Shown: in pieces, positions 17,081-25,404 of the stretch
How the letters are laid out: each line of letters starts with the position of its first letter
Position numbering within the stretch: the stretch's first letter is position 1
Source of the DNA: Alphaproteobacteria bacterium
GTDB taxonomy: Bacteria; Pseudomonadota; Alphaproteobacteria; DSM-16000; Inquilinaceae
Direction: 5' to 3'
Assembly: GCA_028281265.1 (NCBI GenBank)
Contig: JANQKE010000199.1
Location: 1-48,819, forward strand
Length of the DNA stretch: 48,819 nucleotides
Position numbers and translations under genes: made by a program
The notes under the pieces: model-generated
Databases searched by the model: none
Told to the model about the DNA's origin: nothing
What the model saw: only the letters and a program-made list of their open reading frames with translations

Positions 17081-17446
17081 TCAATCCGCCTTGGGGAGCA
17101 TCCGGCCCAGCGGGCGGCCCCCGCACAGGTGGACGTGCAGGTGCGGGACCTCCTGGTGGCCGTTGGCCCCGACATTGGCGAGGATGCGGTAGCCGTCTTC
17201 GGCCACCCCCAGCTCCGCCGCCAGACGGCCGAGCGCCCGGATCAGAGCGGCGATTTCGGCGTCCGACGCGGTGGCGGTGAAATCGTTGACCGAGACATAG
17301 GCGCCCTTGGGGATCACCAGCACGTGCACCGGGGCCTGCGGGTTGATGTCGTGGAACGCCAGGACATGATCGTCCTCATAGACCTTGGTGCACGGGATCT
17401 CGCCGCGGAGGATCTTGGCGAACACGTTGTCGGGATTGTAGCTCAT
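17081..17446 (-). CDS. hinT: HIT family purine nucleoside phosphoramidase (HinT-like)
   Basis: A 121-residue histidine-triad hydrolase that cleaves AMP-NH2 type phosphoramidates in the cytoplasm. It shows DNVFAKILRGEIPCTKVYEDDHVLAFHDINPQAPVHVLVIPKG and the triad HLHVHLCGGRPLG near the C-terminus (H-x-H-x-H). Length and motifs are those of HinT. The ATG at 17446 begins the conserved MSYNPDNVF; the frame is open further upstream without homology. It follows hisE on the same strand (124 bp gap), a common alphaproteobacterial order, and precedes the cyclase by about 15 bp. Confidence 0.93.
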   Translation of the reverse strand: MSYNPDNVFAKILRGEIPCTKVYEDDHVLAFHDINPQAPVHVLVIPKGAYVSVNDFTATASDAEIAALIRALGRLAAELGVAEDGYRILANVGANGHQEVPHLHVHLCGGRPLGRMLPKAD

Positions 17447-17570
17447 ACGCCGCCTCTGCTCGCCCGGAAGCGCGCCGGGCGTTGAGTTGGGTGGGTCGAT
17501 CGGCCCCAGCCCACCATGCGCGGACCTTGGGACGTTTACGGTATCGGTCCGTCCGAGACTGTGATCGGGC

Positions 17571-17930
17571 TCACTTTTCCGCCCGGCCGGCCTTCTCCAC
17601 AAGCCCGCTCACGCCGTCCCGGGCGGCCAGGCGGGCCCAGACATCGGCCGGGGCGACCTCGCGGGCGGCCCATAGCACCAGCAGATGATAGAGCAGATCG
17701 GCCGATTCCGCAGCCAGATCCTCGGCCGGGCCGCCGACCCCCGCGATCACCGCCTCGACCGCTTCCTCGCCGACCTTCTGGGCGATCTTGGGGATGCCCT
17801 TATGGAACAGCCTGGCCGTGTAGCTCGTGTCCGGGTCGGCGTGCTTCCGCTCCGCGATGGTGCGGGCCAGCCGGTCGAGCACGCGGGCATCGACCTCGGA
17901 CGCGCCGGGGCCTGCGGGCTCGGTGCTCAC
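17571..17930 (-). CDS. hisE: Phosphoribosyl-ATP pyrophosphatase
   Basis: A 119-residue MazG-fold enzyme that hydrolyses phosphoribosyl-ATP to PR-AMP and pyrophosphate, the second step of histidine synthesis. Signatures are [42 protein letters not shown] with the metal-binding E-E-x-x-E, and [18 protein letters not shown] with the E-x-x-D pair. The GTG start at 17930 overlaps the hisF stop by 4 nt (GTGA), implying translational coupling. It is the stand-alone form, not fused to HisI. Confidence 0.94.
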   Translation of the reverse strand: MSTEPAGPGASEVDARVLDRLARTIAERKHADPDTSYTARLFHKGIPKIAQKVGEEAVEAVIAGVGGPAEDLAAESADLLYHLLVLWAAREVAPADVWARLAARDGVSGLVEKAGRAEK

Positions 17931-18715
17931 GCCGAGACCCTCCGGCGTGCCGGGTCGACCGGACGGACCGGGATGCCCGCGGCGGCCATCGCCGTCTTCG
18001 CCTCGGCGACCGAATGCCGGCCGAAATGGAAGATGCTGGCTGCCAGCACCGCCGTGGCGTGGCCGTCCCGGATGCCCTCGACCATATGTTCCAGCGTCCC
18101 GACCCCGCCTGAGGCGATCACCGGCACCGGCACCGCATCGGCCACCGCACGGGTCAGCGCGATGTCGAAGCCGGATTTGGTTCCATCCCGATCCATGGAG
18201 GTCAGCAGGATCTCGCCCGCGCCGTAATCCGCCATCCGCGTCGCCCAGGCGACGGCGTCGATCCCGGTCGGCACGCGGCCGCCATGGGTGAACACCTCCC
18301 ACGTGCCCGGGCCGGTCTGCTTGGCGTCGATGGCGACGACGATGCATTGCACGCCGAATTTCACCGCCGCCTCGCGCACGAAGTCGGGGCGTTGGACGGC
18401 GGCCGTGTTGATCGACACCTTGTCGGCGCCGGCGAGCAGGAGCTTGCGGATATCCTCGATCGTCCGCACCCCGCCGCCGACGGTCAGCGGCATGAACACC
18501 TGCTCGGCCGTCGCCCGGACGACGTCGAAGATCGTCTCGCGATCGTCCGACGACGCGGTGATGTCGAGAAAGCACAGCTCGTCCGCGCCGGCGGCATCGT
18601 AGATCCGGGCCTGTTCCACCGGGTCGCCGGCATCGATCAGGTCGACGAAGTTGACCCCTTTGACGACCCGGCCGTCCTTGACGTCCAGGCAGGGGATCAC
18701 GCGCATCTTCAGCAT
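17927..18715 (-). CDS. hisF: Imidazole glycerol phosphate synthase cyclase subunit
   Basis: A 262-residue TIM barrel that with HisH makes imidazole glycerol phosphate and AICAR from PRFAR and glutamine-derived ammonia. Signatures: [20 protein letters not shown] with the catalytic Asp, [69 protein letters not shown] with the second catalytic Asp, and [14 protein letters not shown]. The ATG at 18715 (MLKMRVIPC) was chosen over an open upstream extension. hisB, hisH and hisA, which usually precede hisF in this group, are absent: the next gene is the divergent exbB. hisF therefore leads a split his unit with hisE and hinT. Confidence 0.95.
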   Translation of the reverse strand: MLKMRVIPCLDVKDGRVVKGVNFVDLIDAGDPVEQARIYDAAGADELCFLDITASSDDRETIFDVVRATAEQVFMPLTVGGGVRTIEDIRKLLLAGADKVSINTAAVQRPDFVREAAVKFGVQCIVVAIDAKQTGPGTWEVFTHGGRVPTGIDAVAWATRMADYGAGEILLTSMDRDGTKSGFDIALTRAVADAVPVPVIASGGVGTLEHMVEGIRDGHATAVLAASIFHFGRHSVAEAKTAMAAAGIPVRPVDPARRRVSA

Positions 18716-18948
18716 GGGCCGGGGCACCGTCCGTCGCGGGGGATCCAGGCGGGGCCGGTCGGGACCGACCGTTGACAGCCCGGGGCGGGACGGCACAACA
18801 AGAGCAAAGCCGCGGCGCCGTCAACCGGGGCGGCCGGCGCCGTCGCCCCGAACCCGGACCGGCGCCGAAGGCTCGTCTTGCGGTCCACCCCCCTTACCGC
18901 CCCCTGCCGCTATCGGGTTAGCGGTCGATTCGCCTGAGGACAGCCCCC

Positions 18949-19761
18949 ATGGACAGCCTGATGACGTCGGCGATGGCGGGGACGCAGGCGCTGCTCGATC
19001 TCGGCGGGCCGGTGGTGGCGGTGTTGCTGGCGCTGTCCGTGCTCGGGGTCACGGTTGCCTTCGCCAAGGCGATCGGCTTCGTCGCCGCCGGCGTGTGGCG
19101 GAGCGGGATGCCGGCCGATTTCTGGGACCTGGCCGCCGCCGGACAGCCGGCGGCCGAAGCCGTCCTGGCCGGCCGGCGCGATCCGGTCGCCGAGATGCTG
19201 GCGGCCGGCCTGGCGGCGGCCGCCCAGACCGGCAAGACGGAACGGATCGCCGACGCGATGGAGGCAACCGCCCTGGGCCGGCTGAGCCGGCTCCGCGGCG
19301 GGCTGGGGCTGCTGGAGTTCATCGCGGGCGTCGCGCCGCTTCTGGGGCTGTTCGGGACCGTGCTGGGCATGATCGACGCCTTCCAGGCGATGGAAGCGGC
19401 CGGTGCCCGGGTCGATCCCGCGCTCCTGTCCGGCGGCATCTGGGTGGCGCTGCTGACCACCGGGGTCGGCCTTGCGGTGGCGATGCCGATGATGGCGGCA
19501 CATGCGCTGCTCGACGGTGCCGTCCGGGGCGTGTCCGACCGGATGGAGGCGGCGGCCAGCCGGTTGCTGGCGGGCGTTCCGCAGACCGTTGGTCAGGCCG
19601 CGGGACCGCCGGCCGAGCCGCCCGCGCCCTCGTCGGCACCGGGTCCTCGCTTCGGCCCGTCCCGCACACCGAGCCTGGGCGGTTGGAAGCAGGCGGGCGG
19701 CGGTGCCGCCGACCCGACAGCCGCCCCCCGGCCGGACGGGCTGGTGGCGCGGCGGGACTGA
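18949..19761 (+). CDS. exbB: ExbB/TolQ-type proton channel subunit
   Basis: A 270-residue MotA/TolQ/ExbB family inner-membrane protein. Three hydrophobic spans are visible: GGPVVAVLLALSVLGVTVAFAKAIGF (about 23-48), LEFIAGVAPLLGLFGTVLGMIDAF (about 122-146) carrying the family signature, and GGIWVALLTTGVGLAVAMPMMAAHALL (about 163-190) with the conserved Thr-rich pore segment. With ExbD it forms the proton-driven motor that energises TonB. The C-terminal ~60 residues are Pro/Ala-rich and extend past the usual family end. It starts the exbB-exbD-exbD-tonB operon with a GAGGA site upstream of ATG 18949; exbD follows after 3 nt. Confidence 0.92.
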   Translation: MDSLMTSAMAGTQALLDLGGPVVAVLLALSVLGVTVAFAKAIGFVAAGVWRSGMPADFWDLAAAGQPAAEAVLAGRRDPVAEMLAAGLAAAAQTGKTERIADAMEATALGRLSRLRGGLGLLEFIAGVAPLLGLFGTVLGMIDAFQAMEAAGARVDPALLSGGIWVALLTTGVGLAVAMPMMAAHALLDGAVRGVSDRMEAAASRLLAGVPQTVGQAAGPPAEPPAPSSAPGPRFGPSRTPSLGGWKQAGGGAADPTAAPRPDGLVARRD

Positions 19762-19764
19762 CCG

Positions 19765-20163
19765 ATGCTGCGGCTTTCCCGTCCACGGCGGCGCACCCCG
19801 ACGGGCCTGACGGCGCTGATCGATGTCGTGTTCATCCTGCTGTTCTTCTTCATGATCGCCAGCCGGCTCGACCAGCCGGCGGCGCTGACCCTGCTGGCGC
19901 CGGGGGCCGCCGACCCCGCCGACCCGACCCCGCGGGCGGTCGAAGCCGTCCTGTCGCCGACCGGCCTTACGGTGGCCGGCCGCGGTGTCACCCTGGCGGC
20001 GCTGGTCGGCCTGTCCCCCGACCGACCGATGGTGCTGACCGTCACCGACCCGGTGATGCTGGCGGATCTGGTGGCGGTGCTGGACGGGCTGGCCCGAGGC
20101 GGCCGGGCCGGCGTAACCGTGCGTCGGGCCGGCGTGACCGAGCGTCGGGCGGGCGGGCCATGA
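19765..20163 (+). CDS. exbD: ExbD/TolR family biopolymer transport protein
   Basis: A 132-residue single-span protein with the standard ExbD layout: short basic N-terminus (MLRLSRPRRRTPTG), one transmembrane helix LTALIDVVFILLFFFMIASRL carrying the essential protonatable Asp (residue 20), and a periplasmic domain. It works in the ExbB pore as the moving stator element. It follows exbB by 3 nt and overlaps the second exbD by 4 nt (ATGA at 20160-20163), so all are translated from one message. The last residues contain an imperfect repeat (VTVRRAGVTERRAGGP). Confidence 0.92.
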   Translation: MLRLSRPRRRTPTGLTALIDVVFILLFFFMIASRLDQPAALTLLAPGAADPADPTPRAVEAVLSPTGLTVAGRGVTLAALVGLSPDRPMVLTVTDPVMLADLVAVLDGLARGGRAGVTVRRAGVTERRAGGP

Positions 20164-20588
20164 GACGGCGGCGCCTGCGTGCCGAGCGCCGGCCGTCGCC
20201 CGCCACACCGGTGCTGCCGCTGGTCAACATCGCGTTTCTGTTGCTGGTTTTCTTCCTGCTCGCCGGCCGGTTGGCCGATCCGGCGCCGTTTCCGGTGACC
20301 CTTCCCACCGCCATGACGGCCGCGGACCGGCAGGGCGACGCCGCCGGATCCGCCGCGACCGTCGCCACCGCCCACATCGCCGCCGACGGGACTGTCGCCT
20401 GGAACGGTGAGGCGATGCCCTCGGTCGCTGCGATCGCCGTGCCCGCGACCCTGCGGACCCTGCGGATCGAGGCGGATCGCGCGAGCCCCGCCGGCCTCAG
20501 CCTGGAACTGATCGAGCACGCCCGGGCCGCAGGCGTTGCGACCGTGCACCTGGTCACCAGCCCGGTCGGCGCGGAGGAGGGCCGGTGA
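20160..20588 (+). CDS. Second ExbD/TolR-like protein, channel Asp replaced by Asn
   Basis: A 142-residue ExbD-type protein: a very basic N-terminus (MRRRRLRAERRPSP), one helix VLPLVNIAFLLLVFFLLAGRL, and a periplasmic domain ending in EHARAAGVATVHLVTSPVG. Aligned with the preceding ExbD (LTALIDVVFILLFFF), the helix fits residue for residue, but the universally important Asp is Asn23, encoded by AAC. It is expected not to carry protons itself and may pair with the first ExbD as an asymmetric dimer. Its ATG overlaps the exbD stop (ATGA), and its own stop overlaps the tonB start (TGATG). Confidence 0.85.
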   Translation: MRRRRLRAERRPSPATPVLPLVNIAFLLLVFFLLAGRLADPAPFPVTLPTAMTAADRQGDAAGSAATVATAHIAADGTVAWNGEAMPSVAAIAVPATLRTLRIEADRASPAGLSLELIEHARAAGVATVHLVTSPVGAEEGR

Positions 20589-21616
20589 TGAAGCCCGCCT
20601 TGCTCTGGCTGGCCGCCCTTGCGTTGGCCGTGACGCTGCATGCCGCGGCCCTGTCGAGCCTGCCGATCGTCGACAGCGGTGGCGGCGGCGGTGGCGGTGA
20701 TGCCGGGGCCGGCGGGGCGATCCTGACCCTGGCTCTGGCGACGGGACGTGCGGATGGGGCGGAGGCCGACGCGGCGGAACCGGGCGCCGCGCCCGCGTCC
20801 CCGCCGCCGGGCGACGCCGAGCCCTTGCCCCGGCCGCCGCCTGCGGAAGCACCGGACCGGCCATCATCCGCCGTCATCGCGACGACCCCATCGCCGCGCC
20901 CGGCCGCGCCCGCATCCCCGCCGATGGTCCCGACCGCCGGTCCCCCGGCCGAGCCGGTGCCCGCAACCGTTTCGGAGGCCGTGTCCACCGACACCGTCGA
21001 TCCTTCGGCAACCACCGATCCTTCGGCAACCGGGGTGACGGCCCGCCGGCCGCCGCTTCGGCCGCCGCTGCCGCCTGCCGTGCCGACGGGGTTCCGCCGC
21101 CCGGCCACGCCGCCGCCGCCCACCGCCCCGGCGACGGATACCGCCGGCCCGGCGCCGATCGCGCCAGCCGCGGCCGTGGTGCCGACCGAGGCGGACCTGG
21201 CGCCCGACGGGCCCGGTCGTGATGTCGGCCGGATGGCCGACGGCGCGGCGTCCGACGTACCGGGGGCCGGGGGTGCCGCCGGAGGCTCGGCCGCCCCGGA
21301 GGGCGGCGGCGGGTCAGCGGCGGCAGCCCCCGGCCTCGCCGACTACCTGTCCGCTGTCGCCGCCCATCTCGACCGCGTGCACCGCTACCCGCCCCAGGCC
21401 CGCAGCCGGAATCTGCGGGGCACCGCACGCTATGTCCTGACCATTGCCGCTGACGGTACGCTGATCGAACGGCGGCGGGTGACGAGTGCGGGGCATCCCT
21501 GGCTCGACCGGGCGGCCGAGGCGACCCTCGACCGGGCCTCTCCGTTCCCGCCGCTGCCGCCGGAGCATGGCGACCGGCTCACGATCACCGTGCCGCTGCG
21601 GTTCGAGCTGCGTTAG
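20588..21616 (+). CDS. tonB: TonB-family energy transducer
   Basis: A 342-residue protein with an N-terminal membrane anchor (ALLWLAALALAVTLHAAALSSL), a Gly tract, a long Pro/Ala-rich linker (about 55-240) that spans the periplasm, and a C-terminal TonB domain: YLSAVAAHLDRVHRYPPQARSRNLRGTARYVLTIAADGTLIERRRVTSAGHPWLDRAAEATL, with the typical YP-x-x-A, DG and S-G-x-x-x-LD positions. It transmits the ExbB/ExbD proton motor to TonB-dependent outer membrane receptors; none is encoded here. The start overlaps the previous stop (TGATG); a GTG immediately upstream (20585) would add one residue. The stop TAG (21614-21616) lies in the first bases of palindromic copy D. Confidence 0.88.
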   Translation: MKPALLWLAALALAVTLHAAALSSLPIVDSGGGGGGGDAGAGGAILTLALATGRADGAEADAAEPGAAPASPPPGDAEPLPRPPPAEAPDRPSSAVIATTPSPRPAAPASPPMVPTAGPPAEPVPATVSEAVSTDTVDPSATTDPSATGVTARRPPLRPPLPPAVPTGFRRPATPPPPTAPATDTAGPAPIAPAAAVVPTEADLAPDGPGRDVGRMADGAASDVPGAGGAAGGSAAPEGGGGSAAAAPGLADYLSAVAAHLDRVHRYPPQARSRNLRGTARYVLTIAADGTLIERRRVTSAGHPWLDRAAEATLDRASPFPPLPPEHGDRLTITVPLRFELR

Positions 21617-21749
21617 ATTACCCTGCGTTCGGATGGACTCATCTGAATTCAGGGTGATCGACGTCAAAGAGGGAGAGCCTCTTATCTGCGTCCGTTCGGA
21701 CCCAGGATGCTCTGATTATCTGCGTCCGTTCGGACCCAGGATGCTCTGA
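21613..21749 (+). repeat. Palindromic element copy D (hairpin 1-linker-hairpin 2 with tandem duplication)
   Basis: Starts with TTAG (21613-21616, containing the tonB stop). Hairpin 1 follows (core GCGTTCGGATGGACTCATCTGAAT), then a linker containing TCAAAGAGGGAGAGC, then hairpin 2. Part of hairpin 2 is present twice in tandem (21682-21715 and 21716-21749). The right end reads GCTCTGATG rather than GCTCTAG, so this copy has drifted. It fills the space between convergent tonB and the gamma-glutamyltransferase gene. Confidence 0.85.
21682..21749 (+). repeat. Perfect 34-bp tandem duplication within element D
   Basis: Two identical 34-bp units lie head to tail, each beginning TTATCTGCGTCCG and ending CAGGATGCTCTGA. 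Each unit contains the hairpin 2 core TCCGTTCGGA. Identity of the two copies suggests a recent slippage event during replication of the palindrome. Confidence 0.95.
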
Positions 21750-21756
21750 TGCGGTT

Positions 21757-23523
21757 TCATCTCCCCAGCGCGATGCCTTCGCGCCGGGGATCGGCCCCGC
21801 CGATCAGACCGTCCGCGGTCACCCGGATGGCGTGCAGGCCGGATGTGAGGTCGCGCAGGTTCACGCTGTGCCCGCGCGCCTCCAGCGCCGCGGCGAACGC
21901 CTCCGCCGAGGTGCCGGCCTCCACATCGGTGCCGCCGTTGCGGTTGACGATGTGCGGCAGGTCCAACGCGGCCTGCACGTCCATCTCCCAATCCAGAATG
22001 GCGACGATCGATCTGGCGACATAGGGAATGATCCGGCTGCCGCCCGGTGAGCCGATCACCAGCGCCACCGCCCCCTCCTCATCCAGCACGATCGTCGGCG
22101 CCATCGACGACCGCGGCCGCTTGCCGGCCTCCACCCGGTTGGCGACCGGCCGGCCGTCCCGTTCCGCGGCGAAGGAGAAGTCGGTCAACTCGTTGTTGAG
22201 CAGGAACCCGCCGACCATCAGGTTCGAGCCGAAACCGCTTTCGATCGTCGTTGTCAGCGACACCGCGTTGCCGTCGCCGTCGATGATCGACACATGGCTG
22301 GTGCCCGGCAACTCCAGGCCCTCATGGGTCGACCACAGCGCGGCCTCGTCCCAGGGCGGGTTGCCGGGGGCGACCGGCGTCTCCAGCGCCGCGTCGAGGC
22401 TGACATGCTGGGCGCGGACCGTCAGATAGGCGGGGTCGAGCAGGCCGGCGGGCATCCGGACGAAGTCGCTGTCGGCCATGTAGAGGCCGCGGTCGGCGAA
22501 GGCGAGCTTGGCCGCCTCGGCGATCAGATGCCAGCTATCGACGCTGTCCGGCCCCATCGACGGGAGATCGAAATGGCCCAGGATGCCCAGCATCTGTCCG
22601 ACGGTGAGCGCACCGGAGGAGGGGGGGCCCATCCCGCAGACGTCATAGCCGCGATAGGCGGCGCAGACGGGCGCCCGCTCGATCACCCGGTAGGCGGCCA
22701 GATCCTCCCGGCTCAACAGCCCCGGATTGCCCTGGGCGCCTTGCACGGTCGCGACGATCGCGTCGGCGACCGGGCCGTCGTAGAACACCGCCGGCCCCTG
22801 CTCGGCGATCAGGCGAAGCGTCCGGGCGAAGGGTTGGTTGGTGCGGACATCCCCGACCGCCAGCGGCTCGCCGCCCGGAAAGAAGTAGTCCCGTGCGGGC
22901 TGATAGGTCCGAAGCCGCTCGGCCCGGCTGCCGGTGAGCATCCCGGCCAGGCGGGGGGAAACCGTGAACCCCCGTTCGGCCAGGTCGATGGTGGGTTGCA
23001 GCAGGTCCGCCCAATCCAGCGTGCCGTACCGCTCATGCGCCTGGGCCATCAGGGCGAGCGTGCCGGGGGTGCCGACCGACCGGCCGCCGACGACCGCATC
23101 CCAGAAGCCGAGCCGTGCACCGTCCTCGTCCAGGAACAGGTCGCCACCGGCCGCCAGCGGCGCGGTCTCCCGCCCGTCGAGGGTCAGCAGCGCGTCTGCC
23201 GCGGCGTCGTAGTAGACCAGGAACGCCCCGCCGCCGATGCCGGAGGATTGCGGCTCGACCAGGTTCAGCATCATCTGCACGGCCACCATGGCGTCGACGG
23301 CCGTGCCGCCGGCCGCCAGTACGTCGTAGCCCGCCTGGACCGCCACCGGGTTGGCCGCGGCCACCATGAAGTCTTGCGCGACCACCGAGGCCCGGGCCGG
23401 GGCCGTTCCGGTCGCCCCTTCCGGCTGTAGATCCATCTGGGCGTATGTCGGAGCCGCCATGGCGAGCGCCGTCATCGCCGAGCCGGCGAGGAGGCCGGCC
23501 CTGAGTATCCGGTTGATGGTCAT
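21757..23523 (-). CDS. ggt: Gamma-glutamyltransferase, periplasmic proenzyme
   Basis: A 588-residue Ntn-hydrolase that cleaves glutathione and other gamma-glutamyl compounds in the periplasm. A signal peptide is clear: MTINRILRAGLLAGSAMTALAMAAPTYAQ, with cleavage near A-Q. The large-subunit region shows GYDVLAAGGTAVDAMVAVQMMLNLVEPQSSGIGGGAFLVYY and the substrate-binding Arg in LDGRETAP. Autoprocessing is expected at Thr of LPGTSHVSIIDGDGNAVSLTTTIESGFGS, followed by the small-subunit signatures RPRSSMAPTIVLDEEG and GSPGGSRI. The start at 23523 is the ATG that opens the signal peptide. It ends beside palindromic copy D. A distant 5-oxoprolinase in the window could act in the same gamma-glutamyl economy, by inference only. 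Confidence 0.95.
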   Translation of the reverse strand: MTINRILRAGLLAGSAMTALAMAAPTYAQMDLQPEGATGTAPARASVVAQDFMVAAANPVAVQAGYDVLAAGGTAVDAMVAVQMMLNLVEPQSSGIGGGAFLVYYDAAADALLTLDGRETAPLAAGGDLFLDEDGARLGFWDAVVGGRSVGTPGTLALMAQAHERYGTLDWADLLQPTIDLAERGFTVSPRLAGMLTGSRAERLRTYQPARDYFFPGGEPLAVGDVRTNQPFARTLRLIAEQGPAVFYDGPVADAIVATVQGAQGNPGLLSREDLAAYRVIERAPVCAAYRGYDVCGMGPPSSGALTVGQMLGILGHFDLPSMGPDSVDSWHLIAEAAKLAFADRGLYMADSDFVRMPAGLLDPAYLTVRAQHVSLDAALETPVAPGNPPWDEAALWSTHEGLELPGTSHVSIIDGDGNAVSLTTTIESGFGSNLMVGGFLLNNELTDFSFAAERDGRPVANRVEAGKRPRSSMAPTIVLDEEGAVALVIGSPGGSRIIPYVARSIVAILDWEMDVQAALDLPHIVNRNGGTDVEAGTSAEAFAAALEARGHSVNLRDLTSGLHAIRVTADGLIGGADPRREGIALGR

Positions 23524-23656
23524 GGCCGGGTGTCTCCCTGAAGTGTTCGAGACCCCCAGTGTCGGATGCGGAAGCCTTGGGTGTCCAGCGGACACCGCCG
23601 TCCGAGCGGCACCGTCCGACCCGTACCCGGCTATGCGGCAGGCCGTGTGCGGTCCG

Positions 23657-24472
23657 TCAGCACCGATCGGGGCTCGGGCCGATCGTCCGGTACCAGTAGC
23701 GGTAGGCGGTTTCGAACCCCAGGCGGCGATACAGGGCCAGCGCCGGCGCGTTGGTCTCCTCGACGCTGAGCAGGGCCTGGGCGGCCCCGGCCCGGGCCGC
23801 CCAGGCCAACAGGGCGCGGGTCGACCGCTGTGCGATGCGCCGGCCGCGATGGGCGGGATCGGTGATGATCTGGGCGAGATAGGCGGTGTCGCCGTCCACC
23901 GCGATCAGGCCGAAGCCGATCGGCGCCCCTGTCTCATGCCGCACGATGGCGGTCGCGACCGGTCCCGGAATGGTCTCCACGATGCGGGTCATCGCCGCGG
24001 TCTCGGCCGCATCGTAGCCGCACAGGCCGGCATAGACCGCCTGCCGGCCGGCCTGGGCGCCGGCGGCGAGTTCGACGCCGGTGCCATCGTCGCCATCGTC
24101 ATCGTCCCGGATGGCGGACAGCGGCAGGACCATCTGCAGCGTCGGGTCGACCGAACGGTACCCGGCGTCGGCCAGTATCCGGTCCACGCCGGCGCCGCAT
24201 AGCGGGGTCACGCGGACGATCGCCGGCAGGCGGGCGGCCCCGTAGACCGCCTCGATCCGGCCTCGCTGGGCGTCCGACAGATCCCGGTCCGCGGTGACGG
24301 CGGTGGCCGAGTTGGCACGGCTGGAGTAGCCGTCGGCCAGGCGGACCAGCCAGCCGTCCATGACGATCTGCCGGGTTGCGGGCCAGCAGGTCAGCAGCGC
24401 GTCCTCGAGCCGGGCGACGGTGTCGATCGGCACGCCGGTGCCGAAACCGCCCGCCGGTGATGCCGTGTGCAC
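23657..24472 (-). CDS. GNAT family N-acetyltransferase
   Basis: A 271-residue protein with a C-terminal GNAT fold. The acetyl-CoA pyrophosphate loop is seen as DPAHRGRRIAQRSTRALLAWA (motif A, R-x-x-G-x-A type), followed by AQALLSVEETNAPALALYRRLGF (motif B, E-x-x-N-x-x-A-x-x-x-Y-x-x-x-GF), characteristic of the superfamily. The N-terminal ~130 residues (LEDALLTCWPATRQIVMDGWLVRLADGYSSRANS) form the extra domain common in alphaproteobacterial members. The acceptor substrate is unknown. The GTG start at 24472 lies 3 nt beyond the dapF stop, so expression is probably coupled to dapF. Confidence 0.85.
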   Translation of the reverse strand: MHTASPAGGFGTGVPIDTVARLEDALLTCWPATRQIVMDGWLVRLADGYSSRANSATAVTADRDLSDAQRGRIEAVYGAARLPAIVRVTPLCGAGVDRILADAGYRSVDPTLQMVLPLSAIRDDDDGDDGTGVELAAGAQAGRQAVYAGLCGYDAAETAAMTRIVETIPGPVATAIVRHETGAPIGFGLIAVDGDTAYLAQIITDPAHRGRRIAQRSTRALLAWAARAGAAQALLSVEETNAPALALYRRLGFETAYRYWYRTIGPSPDRC

Positions 24473-24475
24473 GCT

Positions 24476-25315
24476 TCAGCCCTCCCCGGCCTGTTCGAGG
24501 TCGACGCGTCCAGTGAACACGGCCGTCCACGGGCCCGTCATCAGCACATGTCCGTCGGTCTGCCGCCAGTGCAGGGTCAGTTCCCCGCCGTCCATACGGG
24601 TGCGCACCCGGCGATCGACCAGGCCCCTGCGCATGGCCCCGACCGCACCGGCGCACGCACCCGATCCGCTGGCCCGGGTGATGCCGACCCCGCGCTCCCA
24701 CACCCGTTGGCGGAGACGGGCGCGGTCCAGCACCTGCACGAACTGCACGTTGGTCGCCTCTGGATAGAGCGGATGGTGTTCGACGGCCGCGCCGATGCCG
24801 GCGACATCGACCGCCTCGGCCGTGTCGACGATGAACACCGCATGCGGGTTGCCCATGCCGACGGCGACCGGGTCGTCGAGCCCGCCCGCGCGGATCGGCA
24901 GGTGCAGGGTGTCCATCGGCCGGGCGAGCGGGATGTCCTGCCAGTCGAGCCGGGCCGGCCCCATATCGACCTCGATCAGCCCGCCGCCCGCATCCCGCGC
25001 CGGCAGCAGGCCCGAGATCGTTTCCACCGCGACCGCCTGGGCACCGGTCTCCGCCATCACCAGCGCGGCAACGCAGCGGGTCGCGTTGCCGCACGCCCCG
25101 GCTTCGGATCCGTCGGCGTTGTAGATGCGCATGAAGACCGTCGCCGCGGGATCGGTCGGCCGTTCCAGCACGATGAGCTGATCGCAGCCGATACCCCAAC
25201 GCCGGTCGGACAGCCGGGCGACCGTCCGTCGGGTGAGGTCCGGTCGTCCGGTGCGGCCGTCGACGATCACGAAATCGTTCCCCAGGCCATGCATCTTGCG
25301 GAAGTCGAGGATCAT
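24476..25315 (-). CDS. dapF: Diaminopimelate epimerase
   Basis: A 279-residue cofactor-independent racemase that converts LL- to meso-diaminopimelate for lysine and peptidoglycan synthesis. Both catalytic cysteines are in their motifs: EAGACGNATRCVAAL (general acid/base Cys in G-A-C-G-N) and ASGSGACAGAVGAM (second Cys). Also visible are FRKMHGLGNDFVIVD at the N-terminus and GNPHAVFIVD. Length is normal. Start ATG 25315 opens the conserved MILDFRKMHGLGNDF. An acetyltransferase gene follows after 3 nt. Confidence 0.95.
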   Translation of the reverse strand: MILDFRKMHGLGNDFVIVDGRTGRPDLTRRTVARLSDRRWGIGCDQLIVLERPTDPAATVFMRIYNADGSEAGACGNATRCVAALVMAETGAQAVAVETISGLLPARDAGGGLIEVDMGPARLDWQDIPLARPMDTLHLPIRAGGLDDPVAVGMGNPHAVFIVDTAEAVDVAGIGAAVEHHPLYPEATNVQFVQVLDRARLRQRVWERGVGITRASGSGACAGAVGAMRRGLVDRRVRTRMDGGELTLHWRQTDGHVLMTGPWTAVFTGRVDLEQAGEG

Positions 25316-25404
25316 GCGGCGACGGTACCGGGCGGCCGCCGCCGGTCACAACCTGCGGTGCGGACATGGCCGGGCCGCGGCCGCCCCGGGGGGCGGTGGC
25401 CGCC

